From: an uncultured Sutterella sp.
GTDB taxonomy: Bacteria > Pseudomonadota > Gammaproteobacteria > Burkholderiales > Burkholderiaceae_F
DNA: 64,000 nucleotides
Direction: 5' to 3'
Assembly: GCA_900546995.1 (NCBI GenBank)
Contig: URFF01000002.1
Coordinates: 1-64,000, forward strand
Below are positions 1 to 8,024 of this stretch, piece after piece (the stretch's first letter is position 1; each line of letters opens with the position of its first letter). Position numbers and translations under genes: made by a program. The notes beneath the pieces are model-generated. The model was not told the DNA's origin. It worked only from the letters and a program-made list of their open reading frames with translations, and made no database searches.

Positions 1-525
1 TGGGTGGCAGAGCATTGGTTAAAGGGGGTTAAGCGGCAGTTTGCAGTCCTTTATCGCATACCGAGAAAATCGTATTTGCGCAGTATTGTCGGTCAGGGAC
101 GTGTATCCGAAAATATTGTTCCGGCCTCGGCCGATCTTAAGGGAGTTCGCCAGATTATTCGCATCATGAAAGATGGTGGAATCACTGGAATATTGCCTGA
201 TCAAGTTCCATCAAACGGTGAGGGAGTATGGGTCGACTTTTTCGGAGAACCAGCCTATACGATGACATTTCCTATGCGTTTGGCAAAACAATTTAATGCA
301 CAAGTTATCGTGGCGCGTGCTTTGCGTGAAAAAGGTGGCTGGTGTATTTATTGCGAGCCGTTCGACTATCAATTAACCGGTGACCTTCAAAAAGATACTG
401 CGGTGATGAACCAAAAGTTGGCAGAAACCATTTTGAAAAGTCCACATCAATATCTTTGGTCCTACAATCGCTACAAATGCCCAAGTGGTGTAACCAAACC
501 AACTCGAGATGAAAAGCTTTCTTAA
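1..525 (+). CDS. Lipid A biosynthesis acyltransferase (LpxL/HtrB family), C-terminal part
   Basis: The reading frame is open from the first base, so this is the C-terminal ~174 residues of a longer protein. It matches the second half of the LpxL/LpxM family: a DQ...G.WVDFFG block (compare DxxxG.FVPFFG), then a typical ending with HQYLWSYNRYK. The HX4D catalytic motif must lie upstream of the window. The family transfers secondary acyl chains to Kdo2-lipid IVA at the inner membrane. Its end overlaps the next acyltransferase by 17 bp, so the two are probably co-transcribed and could each add one of the two secondary chains. Which one is LpxL and which is LpxM cannot be told from this fragment. 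Confidence 0.85.
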   Translation, partial: WVAEHWLKGVKRQFAVLYRIPRKSYLRSIVGQGRVSENIVPASADLKGVRQIIRIMKDGGITGILPDQVPSNGEGVWVDFFGEPAYTMTFPMRLAKQFNAQVIVARALREKGGWCIYCEPFDYQLTGDLQKDTAVMNQKLAETILKSPHQYLWSYNRYKCPSGVTKPTRDEKLS

Positions 526-1402
526 TTTACTCACTTATTTCTGGCTCTTTGTTGTCGATCAGATGGCCTCTTGGAGGCCCGCGTCAAGAGCGCGTATGGC
601 TCGTATTGTGGCTTGGGTTTTTTGGCGAGTTGTGCCTAAGCGCCGGAAAATTGCTTTACGCAACCTTGAGTTGTGCTTCCCTCAATGGAGTGAACAGAAG
701 CGGCTTGAGGTAGCCAAGCGCTGTTATTTTCGACTGGCTCGTGCAGCTTTAGACCATAGCGTATTGTGGAAAGGCTCGGCAGAAGCTGTGCGTAATTTTG
801 TGCGATTTGACCCGGGCGCCATTGAACGGATTACCAGTGAAGATAATCGGCCTTTGATCGTCATTGCTCCGCATTTCGCCGGCTTGGATGCCGCTGGAAT
901 TGCCCTAAATTTATACGTAAGAGGTGTTTCTTTATACCAGCGTCAAGCCAACCCGGTTTGGGATAAGGCAGCCCTTGACGGACGCAAACGATTTAGTGAT
1001 CCTATTTTGATCGCGAAGACAGGTAAGGATGATTTGAAGGCTGTGATTCGTGCCATGCATCAGGGGCTTCCGTTTTATTACTTACCGGACATGGATCACG
1101 GAATTAAGAACTCGATTTTCGTCCCATTTTTTGGCGTACCGGCTGCCACGCTACCCATGGCATCTCGTTTGGCTCGAGTGACTAAGGCCAAGGTGCTGAT
1201 GTGTGTTCCCGAGATGACTGAAGAGGGGTACCAGGTGCACGTTACGCCATTATTTGAAAATTTCCCGACCGCTGATTATGAGGCGGATACCTTGCGGGTT
1301 ACTCAGGAGCTTGAACGTTGGATTGAGAAGTTCCCGGATCAGTACATGTGGACGCATAGGCGGTTTAAGACTCGTCCGCAGGGTGAGCCGTCCCTTTATT
1401 AA
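509..1402 (+). CDS. Lipid A biosynthesis acyltransferase (LpxL/LpxM family)
   Basis: This 297-residue protein has the usual family length (about 290-320). A hydrophobic N-terminal segment (residues 1-25) is followed by the catalytic HX4D motif (HFAGLD, about residue 120), a DMDHG...FVPFFG block and the C-terminal QYMWTHRRFK signature. These enzymes add a secondary acyl chain to Kdo2-lipid IVA on the cytoplasmic face of the inner membrane. The ATG overlaps the end of the preceding acyltransferase by 17 bp, which suggests translational coupling of a tandem pair. Substrate chain length cannot be predicted from sequence alone. Confidence 0.9.
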   Translation: MKSFLNLLTYFWLFVVDQMASWRPASRARMARIVAWVFWRVVPKRRKIALRNLELCFPQWSEQKRLEVAKRCYFRLARAALDHSVLWKGSAEAVRNFVRFDPGAIERITSEDNRPLIVIAPHFAGLDAAGIALNLYVRGVSLYQRQANPVWDKAALDGRKRFSDPILIAKTGKDDLKAVIRAMHQGLPFYYLPDMDHGIKNSIFVPFFGVPAATLPMASRLARVTKAKVLMCVPEMTEEGYQVHVTPLFENFPTADYEADTLRVTQELERWIEKFPDQYMWTHRRFKTRPQGEPSLY

Positions 1403-1414
1403 GGTTATTTTTTG

Positions 1415-2632
1415 GTGAGGTCAAAATTGATTGATTTGATTTTGAAAAAAGGTAAAGAGCGTTCCCTTTTACGCAGACATCCTTGGGTGTATGACACGGC
1501 TGTGCAGAAGGTGATGGGTAAGCCTGGATTGGGTGAGACGGTTCGTGTCGTTTCCTACGACGGACGTTTTCTAGCATGGGCAGCTTACTCTCATGAATCC
1601 ACAATTCGGGCGCGTTGCTGGTCTTTTATTGAGTCAGAGTGCATTGATAAGGCCTGGTTTGAAGAAAAGATTATCAAGGCGTTGCGTGCTCGGAAGCGTT
1701 TATTTTCAAGAACCAGCGCTGTTCGGGTGATTTTTGGCGAAGCCGATCAATTACCGGGTCTTGTTGTTGACCAATACGGCGATTGGTTGGTTGCTCAATT
1801 TCAAGCGGCAGGTGTTGAAGCATGGAAAGACGTCATTGCCGGTATCTTAATGAAACAATGTGATGTCCAGGGGATCTATGAGCGGTCTGATGCGGCGACC
1901 CGCCACAGAGAGGGGTTAAGTGAAATCGTCGGAGTCTTGCGTGGGGCTGAACCTCCTCAGGAAATCGAAATTGTGGAGGACGGGGTGCGCTACGGCGTAG
2001 ACGTTCGTCATGGACACAAGACCGGATTTTATATTGATCAACGCGAAAATCGTCTGCTTGCGCAACGGCTTGCCGCACAATTTAAGGCCCAACATGGTCG
2101 TGGAATGCGCGCGTTAAATTGCTTTTGCTACACCGGTGGGTTCTCCTTGGCATTGTTGGCCGGTGGAGCCGAAGAAGTCATCTCTGTCGATTCGTCAGCT
2201 GACGCGCTAGCAATGGCTCAACGAAATGCCGAACGTAATGGCTTTGGCCATGATCGAGCACAATGGTTACAAGCTGATGTGTTTGATTATCTTCGTCAGG
2301 CTCGTGATCGAGGGGAGGAATTTGATCTTGTCATTCTTGATCCCCCAAAGTTTGCCTCAAGCCATCGTCACATTGATCGCGCGTCACGCGCCTATAAAGA
2401 CATCAATTTAAACGGTTTGCGTCTGGTCAAAGAGGGAGGCGATTTATTGACTTTCTCCTGCTCTGGGGCAATGGATGTTGATTTATTCCAAAAAGTGATT
2501 GCGGGGGCAGTGATTGACTCGAAGCGAGAAGCTTGGATGATTGCAAGATTAGGTGCCGGAGAAGATCATCCATTAATGATGACGTGTCCTGAAGGAGAGT
2601 ATCTGAAAGGACTACAATTAGCCCTTCGTTAG
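1415..2632 (+). CDS. rlmI: 23S rRNA (cytosine-C5)-methyltransferase, RlmI-like
   Basis: About 405 residues, the size of RlmI (YccW), which methylates C1962 of 23S rRNA using S-adenosylmethionine. The N-terminal ~80 residues form a PUA-like RNA-binding region (HPWVYDTAV near the start). The Rossmann methyltransferase follows, with NCFCYTGGFSLALL (SAM-binding loop), an acidic VDSS strand end and DPPKFA, the family catalytic-loop motif. A Cys occurs in FSCSGAM, where the family carries its catalytic cysteine. A TTG at 1412 and GTG at 1415 are adjacent; I prefer GTG. It begins 12 bp after the acyltransferase stop, so it may share that transcript. Confidence 0.88.
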   Translation: MRSKLIDLILKKGKERSLLRRHPWVYDTAVQKVMGKPGLGETVRVVSYDGRFLAWAAYSHESTIRARCWSFIESECIDKAWFEEKIIKALRARKRLFSRTSAVRVIFGEADQLPGLVVDQYGDWLVAQFQAAGVEAWKDVIAGILMKQCDVQGIYERSDAATRHREGLSEIVGVLRGAEPPQEIEIVEDGVRYGVDVRHGHKTGFYIDQRENRLLAQRLAAQFKAQHGRGMRALNCFCYTGGFSLALLAGGAEEVISVDSSADALAMAQRNAERNGFGHDRAQWLQADVFDYLRQARDRGEEFDLVILDPPKFASSHRHIDRASRAYKDINLNGLRLVKEGGDLLTFSCSGAMDVDLFQKVIAGAVIDSKREAWMIARLGAGEDHPLMMTCPEGEYLKGLQLALR

Positions 2633-2685
2633 CTAGACACAATTCGGGGCTTCGTAATATCGAAGCTTATTCTGGGAGAATAGGA

Positions 2686-3690
2686 ATGGACGTAATGGAC
2701 ATGGTGCCTCAAATCCCGGTGACCATTATCACGGGTTTTTTAGGCGCAGGGAAAACGACTCTTTTAAACCGTATCCTTCGTGAAGAACACGGTCACAAAA
2801 TTGCTGTCATTGAAAACGAGTTCGGAGAAGAAGACGTTGATAGCACGTTGTTGGTGCAAACCAATAAAGAGCAAATCGTTCAGATGAGTAACGGCTGCAT
2901 TTGCTGCACGATTCGTGGGGATTTGTCTCGAGTGCTTACCGACTTACGCCATCGCCGGGATCGTGGTGATATTCAGTTTGATTGGGTGGTGATTGAAACG
3001 ACAGGCGTCGCCAATCCAGGGCCTGTGGCTCAAACTTTCTTCATGGATGATGCGGTTGCGGCTTTTTATCGGCTTGATGGCGTTATCACGGTGGTTGATG
3101 CCAAGCATGGTAATGACACACTGGATAAAGAGGCAGAAGCTCAAGCTCAGGTCGGCTTTGCGGATCGTATTTTCTTAACAAAAACCGACTTAGTGACGGA
3201 GCAGGAAGCGGCTGATATCCGCGTGCGTTTACGCCGCATGAATCCGAGAGCGCCGATTGAAAATGTTCACATGGGTGAAGTCGCTGTTGAGAAGGTTCTC
3301 AATATTGAGGGCTTTAATCTCAATACGGTCTTAGATATTGACCCAGAGTTTTTGGTCGATGTTGTACATCATCACCATCATGGCGATGAAATCGGATCTT
3401 TCGTATTTACGTCTTATACGCCGTTTGACCCGTTCCGTCTTGAACGTTTTTGGGGAACCATTACCCAAGTTTACGGACCGGATTTGTTGCGCTATAAAGG
3501 GGTGTTATACCTACAAGGGACCGATCATAAAATGATCACTCAAGGGGTGCACATGTTGGTAGCGGCAGATTTGGGACCGAAATGGGCCGAAGGTGAGCGT
3601 CCGATGAGTAAAATTGTGTTCATTGGGCGCAATTTGCCGGAAAGCGCCATTATTACGGGCTTGGAGACCTGTCTTATTGATGCTCCATAA
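2686..3690 (+). CDS. COG0523 (CobW/P47K family) metal-chaperone GTPase
   Basis: 334 residues with a G3E-family P-loop (GFLGAGKTT, residues 18-25), the family GCxCC metal-binding motif (residues 70-74), G4 TKTD and a C-terminal CobW_C domain. A run of five histidines (around residue 227) fits metal handling. COG0523 proteins deliver or sequester metals, most often zinc. No cobalamin genes are nearby, so a CobW role is unlikely. A GGGAG Shine-Dalgarno sits 7-8 nt before the ATG. The next gene is a DksA of the type without a full zinc finger; COG0523/DksA pairs are known in zinc-starvation responses of other proteobacteria. I could not identify a Zur box. Confidence 0.85.
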   Translation: MDVMDMVPQIPVTIITGFLGAGKTTLLNRILREEHGHKIAVIENEFGEEDVDSTLLVQTNKEQIVQMSNGCICCTIRGDLSRVLTDLRHRRDRGDIQFDWVVIETTGVANPGPVAQTFFMDDAVAAFYRLDGVITVVDAKHGNDTLDKEAEAQAQVGFADRIFLTKTDLVTEQEAADIRVRLRRMNPRAPIENVHMGEVAVEKVLNIEGFNLNTVLDIDPEFLVDVVHHHHHGDEIGSFVFTSYTPFDPFRLERFWGTITQVYGPDLLRYKGVLYLQGTDHKMITQGVHMLVAADLGPKWAEGERPMSKIVFIGRNLPESAIITGLETCLIDAP

Positions 3691-3890
3691 ATCGGCAATG
3701 TGACATCTTTGTGACTTTTTGTGGAAAATATAGAAAAAAACAAGCAGATATCTTGTTTTTCCTGTATAAAGTGTTCCCAATAATTTTTAGCGGTGTCCAC
3801 TGCTGATAAAAGAGTACCCTTTTACATAACGGGTATATGTTGTAACCAAATGAAGTATCGAACCTTAGAACCGTTCGATTTTGATGTTTT

Positions 3891-4313
3891 ATGGCCACAA
3901 AGAAAAAGTTGTTGACTGAGCAAGAATTGCTCGCCATGCCTGAAGATGATTACATGAATGATCGGCAGCTCGCTTTTTTCCGTAACCGTTTACAGGAAAT
4001 GGAAAAGGAACTGCGTAGTAATGCTGGTCAAACAACGGAGCATTTACGCGAAACGACGGTTGCACCTGACCCTGCGGATCGGGCAACTATTGAAGAAGAG
4101 CACGCATTGGAACTGCGTACCCGTGATCGTGAGCGTAAGCTTTTGAAAAAGGTTCAGGCTGCATTGCAGCGTATTGATAATGGCGAGTACGGTTGGTGTG
4201 AAGAAACCGGGGAACCGATTGGTGTGGCTCGACTCTTAGCCCGTCCCACGGCGACTCTGTCTCTTGAAGCTCAAATGCGCCGTGAAATTCGCCAAAAAAT
4301 GTACGGTGACTAA
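3891..4313 (+). CDS. dksA: RNA polymerase-binding transcription factor DksA
   Basis: 140 residues, close to the 151 of E. coli DksA. The coiled coil carries the tip motif DPxD (Asp60 and Asp63), the pair that probes the polymerase secondary channel. The usual four-Cys zinc finger is reduced to a single Cys: C103, T106, S124 and A127 occupy the CxxC-x17-CxxC positions with exact spacing. Such Cys-poor versions are known in several proteobacterial DksA proteins and should fold without zinc. DksA works with ppGpp to repress stable-RNA promoters. The 200 bp upstream is non-coding and presumably holds its promoter; no good Shine-Dalgarno precedes the ATG. Confidence 0.9.
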   Translation: MATKKKLLTEQELLAMPEDDYMNDRQLAFFRNRLQEMEKELRSNAGQTTEHLRETTVAPDPADRATIEEEHALELRTRDRERKLLKKVQAALQRIDNGEYGWCEETGEPIGVARLLARPTATLSLEAQMRREIRQKMYGD

Positions 4314-4344
4314 GCGAAAAGCAACCAACAGTCAGTGATTGAGC

Positions 4345-4373
4345 AAAGGAAGGTGTTTGGGCACCTTCCTTTT
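4345..4373 (+). terminator. Rho-independent terminator after dksA
   Basis: An 11-bp perfect stem (arms 4345-4355 and 4362-4372) with a 6-nt loop is followed by TTTTGCTTT. It lies between dksA and the convergent sppA stop at 4377, and the A-rich left flank means it could also act on the opposite strand. Confidence 0.85.
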
Positions 4374-4376
4374 GCT

Positions 4377-6167
4377 TTATGGCTGGCACCGAACGAGACT
4401 GTGCGCATAAAGTCCTGGCTCGGTTAAGTTAAATTGCTGCACATTTGACAGCAAAGTATCCAACCCTAGAGCCGAGAGCGGAACTGTCCATTTTCTTAGT
4501 GATCCTCGCAATAACGAGCTGACATCTTCAGCTTGACTGTTTGCTATAACGTAGTTCGCATTTTGAGGCAGTTTCGCCAAAACTCTTGCCCGATCAATGG
4601 CAGCGTTGAAATCACCTAGATGATCGACTAGATGCCGATCCAAAGCCTGCTGCCCCGTCCAGACACGTCCTTGGGCAACGGCTAGCACCTGGTTGATTGG
4701 TAAAGAGCGAGATTGGCTGACCAATTTCGTGAAATCTTTATAGGTTCTGGCAACCGATTGTGTGAGCACACTTTCTAGTCGGGGATCCAGTGGTCCGGTT
4801 AACTTTTCAGCGTTTGCTAACCAAGTTGTTCCCACACTCCCATGACCAATTTGGACTTTATCCAATGTTTTTTCAAATGTTGGTGCCAATCCAAAAACGC
4901 CGATGGATCCTGTAATTGTGACCGGTGAGGCGACAATTTCAGAGCCCGCCATGCTGATCCAGTAACCGCCCGAAGCCGCCATATCTCCCATGCTGACGAC
5001 AACGGGTTTACCGGCCTTTTTGAATTGATCCAAAGCCTCTCGAATCATTTCACTTGCAACCGCGGAACCTCCCGGAGAATTGACTCGCAGCACAAGTGCC
5101 TTGACGTCTGCTTGTTCCTTGAGGGCTTGGATTTGATCAATCAGCGTTTCAGCGCCGACCACACCCGGTTCGGACTCTCCTTCACGAATTTCGCCCTCGG
5201 CGATAAGAACAGCCACCGGAGCGCTAATCGGGGTCAATAGCGTGGATGAATAATCGTAAACAGAAATAAAGTTAAACTCGCTTTGAGTGCCCTTGGAGAG
5301 TTTTTCTTCAATATAGTGTTTGGTTGAGTCGTACGTTTTAATTCCGTCAATGAGACTGGATTGTAAGGCAGCCTGAGCCAAATTCCCTTGAGAATGACTG
5401 ACGTTTTCGACCAATGTGTCAATGTAGCGATTGACGCTACCTGGAATTAAACCTCGAGAATGTTCTATGTCCGCTGCGAGTGAGTGCCACGCGTCATTTA
5501 ACCAATAGCTTTCCGCTTCAATCCACTCTCTTGAGGGGGAGTTGCGGGTAAAGCTCTCTGGGAAGCTCTTATAAGCGCCGGCCTTAAACACGTGAATATT
5601 CACGCCAAGATTTTTCAGAAGATCTCCGTAGTACAAGCGATCTGAACTCAAGCCTTTAACACCGACGAAACCCATCGGATGCAAATAGATTTCATTGGCA
5701 TGTGCAGCGATACTGTATTGAACTTGAGAAAAATTGGTGCCCCAAGCAAAAATCGGTTTACCACTTGTTTTAAAGCGATCAAGAGCTAAACCGATTTCTC
5801 TGACAGTGTTAATTCCAGCACCACTCAATTGATCAAGTTTAAGAAGAACAGCGTCAATATGATCGTCTTTTGCCGCCTTATCCAATGAGGCAATAACATC
5901 GTAAAGCACGGTGTCCATCGGTTCGGCGTTACCGAGTAATTGCATGGACAGCGGACTTTCGGTCGGAAGCTCCCTGATTTCCCCAGCAAGGTCAAGAACA
6001 AGAACCGAATGTTTGGGAATGGATGGCTGATAAAAAGCAGATAAAAAACCGTAGCCGAGGATTAAGACAATGCCTAATCCGACGCACCCTAAACAAAACG
6101 CCCCTATGGCGTGGAAGATTTTTCCTATCAGTTTAAAAAACTTGGCAATGTATCGAAAAATAAACAA
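4377..6167 (-). CDS. sppA: Signal peptide peptidase SppA, 67-kDa type
   Basis: 596 residues, close to E. coli SppA (618). An N-terminal membrane anchor (residues ~20-45) precedes two tandem S49/ClpP-like domains. The catalytic dyad appears as Lys200 (GAYKSFPE, N-terminal domain) and Ser399 (MAASGGYW, C-terminal domain), the same domain split as E. coli K209/S409. SppA degrades cleaved signal peptides in the inner membrane, facing the periplasm. The gene follows the HAD nucleotidase gene after 33 bp on the same strand and ends at the dksA terminator. The long form, rather than the short Bacillus type, is typical of proteobacteria. Confidence 0.93.
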   Translation of the reverse strand: MFIFRYIAKFFKLIGKIFHAIGAFCLGCVGLGIVLILGYGFLSAFYQPSIPKHSVLVLDLAGEIRELPTESPLSMQLLGNAEPMDTVLYDVIASLDKAAKDDHIDAVLLKLDQLSGAGINTVREIGLALDRFKTSGKPIFAWGTNFSQVQYSIAAHANEIYLHPMGFVGVKGLSSDRLYYGDLLKNLGVNIHVFKAGAYKSFPESFTRNSPSREWIEAESYWLNDAWHSLAADIEHSRGLIPGSVNRYIDTLVENVSHSQGNLAQAALQSSLIDGIKTYDSTKHYIEEKLSKGTQSEFNFISVYDYSSTLLTPISAPVAVLIAEGEIREGESEPGVVGAETLIDQIQALKEQADVKALVLRVNSPGGSAVASEMIREALDQFKKAGKPVVVSMGDMAASGGYWISMAGSEIVASPVTITGSIGVFGLAPTFEKTLDKVQIGHGSVGTTWLANAEKLTGPLDPRLESVLTQSVARTYKDFTKLVSQSRSLPINQVLAVAQGRVWTGQQALDRHLVDHLGDFNAAIDRARVLAKLPQNANYVIANSQAEDVSSLLRGSLRKWTVPLSALGLDTLLSNVQQFNLTEPGLYAHSLVRCQP

Positions 6168-6200
6168 GATCAGTCCTTTTTGATGAGTCCGATCGCTATT

Positions 6201-6962
6201 TTAGCCATAAGGATTGAGCAATGGCGGCTTACGGAAGCGCTTGGTATTTTTTGTTTTCGACCGACCGGTCATGATTTTAGGAATGTCACGTAGGTGAGAA
6301 ATTTGTGCATCAACATAACTTAAAGGTCTGACGATTTCAGAGCCGTGATGATGCCATCCCTTGCATAAAACCGTTTGTAACCCAAGTTGATGGGCAACCT
6401 TCAGATTGCCGAGGTTATCGTCAATCAAGCAGGCATCGGTTGGTCTGATGTGGTGATTTGTTAAAACTTTCTTCAGCATGGCCGCTGACGGCTTAGGGCA
6501 CCATTGTCCAAACACTTTCATATCGTTGACACAATACTTCGCATCAAAGACATCGCGCATATGAATTTTTTTTAGAATGCGTTCCGCAAACACACGCGGC
6601 GCGTTTGTAAAGAGGATTTTTTGACCTGGTAGCGATATAAGTGACTGCCGCATCAACCCACGTGTTTTGACACTGGAAATATCGACATTATGCGTTTGAG
6701 TTAAAAAGTCGACAGGATCAATACCATGATGCAACCACAAGCCTAAGAAAGTGACACCATAGCGTTTCCAATAGTCTTTTCGAAGTTGGTTGGCGACTTG
6801 GTCATTGACGTTGAGTGTTTTTTGAATATAGTCATCCATCAATACATGGATGTGGTGAAACATTCCCGCAGAGGCCGAATACAATGTGTCGTCCAAATCT
6901 ATAAGCCAAAATTTTGGGCGATGAATACACCCGGAAGGTTGGTAGAACTTAAAGTCGCTCAT
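6201..6962 (-). CDS. HAD-family hydrolase, pyrimidine 5'-nucleotidase-like
   Basis: 253 residues with HAD motif I (LIDLDDTLY, residues ~21-29), motif II FTNAP, a conserved Lys region (CPKPS) and motif III (IDDNLGNL). The motif I form DLDDTLY followed by a GMF/HHIH cap matches the SDT1-type pyrimidine 5'-nucleotidase subfamily, which dephosphorylates UMP/CMP or related small phosphates. Actual substrate is uncertain, as HAD specificity is hard to read from sequence. The start lies only 10 nt after the terminator hairpin of the upstream FtsK-like gene, so its own promoter may sit inside or before that gene, or expression may depend on read-through. Confidence 0.78.
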   Translation of the reverse strand: MSDFKFYQPSGCIHRPKFWLIDLDDTLYSASAGMFHHIHVLMDDYIQKTLNVNDQVANQLRKDYWKRYGVTFLGLWLHHGIDPVDFLTQTHNVDISSVKTRGLMRQSLISLPGQKILFTNAPRVFAERILKKIHMRDVFDAKYCVNDMKVFGQWCPKPSAAMLKKVLTNHHIRPTDACLIDDNLGNLKVAHQLGLQTVLCKGWHHHGSEIVRPLSYVDAQISHLRDIPKIMTGRSKTKNTKRFRKPPLLNPYG

Positions 6963-6972
6963 CTCTTTTAAA

Positions 6973-6998
6973 AGAGCGCCTAATTAACTAGGCGCTCT
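6973..6998 (-). terminator. Rho-independent terminator after the FtsK-like gene
   Basis: A perfect 10-bp GC-rich stem (arms 6973-6982 and 6989-6998) with a 6-nt loop is followed on the minus strand by TTT. It lies 14 bp after the stop of the FtsK-like ATPase gene and just before the HAD gene start, so it separates the two transcription units. Confidence 0.82.
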
Positions 6999-7011
6999 GA
7001 ATAAGTCGTTA

Positions 7012-7935
7012 TCACCGGTCTTCGGCAACGCGAATGGCTGTTACCATCCGCTCGGCATCCTCATCGGATAACCAAGGCACCCAGCAATGAATGGGCTGCT
7101 TTTCACCGGCCAGTACCATTAGCATATGTCCAAGCTCTGTTAGCGATTCCGCTCCTTTGATTCCCAGAGCGTACTCAGACATTTCAGCCGTCGGCAATTT
7201 TAACGAAATGCGGTTGCCGAAATACTGTTTAACTTCTTCAGGTAAAACTCTTGGATCCGGCCATTGCGTCGCCAAAATGAGGTGATAGCCCGTGCTCCAC
7301 CCCTTGGTTGAAATGGCCTTAAGCGCACTGATGAGTTTTTCTTTAAAGTCATCGTCAATGAGCCAGACAGCTATTTCATCGATGATGACAAAAGTTCGCA
7401 AAAGCCGTTTTTTCAGACCAAGTACCTTATTGCATTCCTCAAGGCTTTTCACCCCCAGTGTCTCAAACAGTTTTTCGTGAGCTTCAATCGATTTCACAAT
7501 ACTGTCGAGATAGCTTTTTGCTGTTTCGATATTGGTTTCCACACGAAGACGGTGCAAGCCCTTTAAACTTTCAAACGCCCAACCGCCGTTAGGATCGAAT
7601 ACTTTGATGGCGGCTAAATCAGGACGATTGGTGATGGCGATATCCAAAATAAGATTGCGAATAAAAGAGCTCTTGCCGGAGCCGGTCATACCGGTAATCA
7701 ATGTGTAGGGAGCATGAAGCGCCTGACTTTCAAATGGCGTTTCGAAATTGAGATAAACCAAGGAATCTTTGTCGTCATTGCGACCTAGGACGAATGAGTA
7801 GTTGCCGCCATTGTTGTTGCGGTTAATTTGACGATCACGCCAAACACTCCACATGCTGTCATTGCCTTCCGCTGAATGTTTTTCTATCAAGGCTTCAATA
7901 GCGGCAGAATAACGAAAGTTCTTCTTGTCTAACAT
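7012..7935 (-). CDS. Stand-alone FtsK/SpoIIIE-like DNA translocase ATPase domain
   Basis: 307 residues. It carries an FtsK-type Walker A (GMTGSGKSS, 82-90), IDP-like motif FDPNGG (113-118), Walker B (TFVIIDEIA, 181-189) and the ATQWPDP motif (222-228) where FtsK has ATQRPS. The C-terminal stretch SEYALGIKGAESLTELG parallels the FtsK region around DQxGAExLLGxG. There are no membrane segments, no linker and no C-terminal gamma (KOPS-reading) domain, so it is a soluble motor core with ~70 residues of unrecognised N-terminus. FtsK proper is about 770-1300 residues. Possible roles are DNA handling by an acquired element or a partner to an unknown complex; neighbours give no hint. It is flanked by an 89-bp gap upstream and a terminator downstream. 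Confidence 0.75.
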   Translation of the reverse strand: MLDKKNFRYSAAIEALIEKHSAEGNDSMWSVWRDRQINRNNNGGNYSFVLGRNDDKDSLVYLNFETPFESQALHAPYTLITGMTGSGKSSFIRNLILDIAITNRPDLAAIKVFDPNGGWAFESLKGLHRLRVETNIETAKSYLDSIVKSIEAHEKLFETLGVKSLEECNKVLGLKKRLLRTFVIIDEIAVWLIDDDFKEKLISALKAISTKGWSTGYHLILATQWPDPRVLPEEVKQYFGNRISLKLPTAEMSEYALGIKGAESLTELGHMLMVLAGEKQPIHCWVPWLSDEDAERMVTAIRVAEDR

Positions 7936-8024
7936 AATACGATCCTTTTAAAAACGGATGTCTACTCTCATCTTAGTCGTTTTTCTTCAGGACGGCATGT
8001 AAAAACAACACGACGTTTTGTTGG

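Noticed and set aside
2640..2685. Small GCTTCG/CGAAGC hairpin between rlmI and the COG0523 gene as a terminator
   Set aside because: Only 6 bp of stem and no T-run; too weak to call.
3691..3890. Possible Zur-type operator before dksA
   Set aside because: The imperfect repeat around ACATAAC...GTTGT matches the Zur consensus poorly; I would not assign it by eye.
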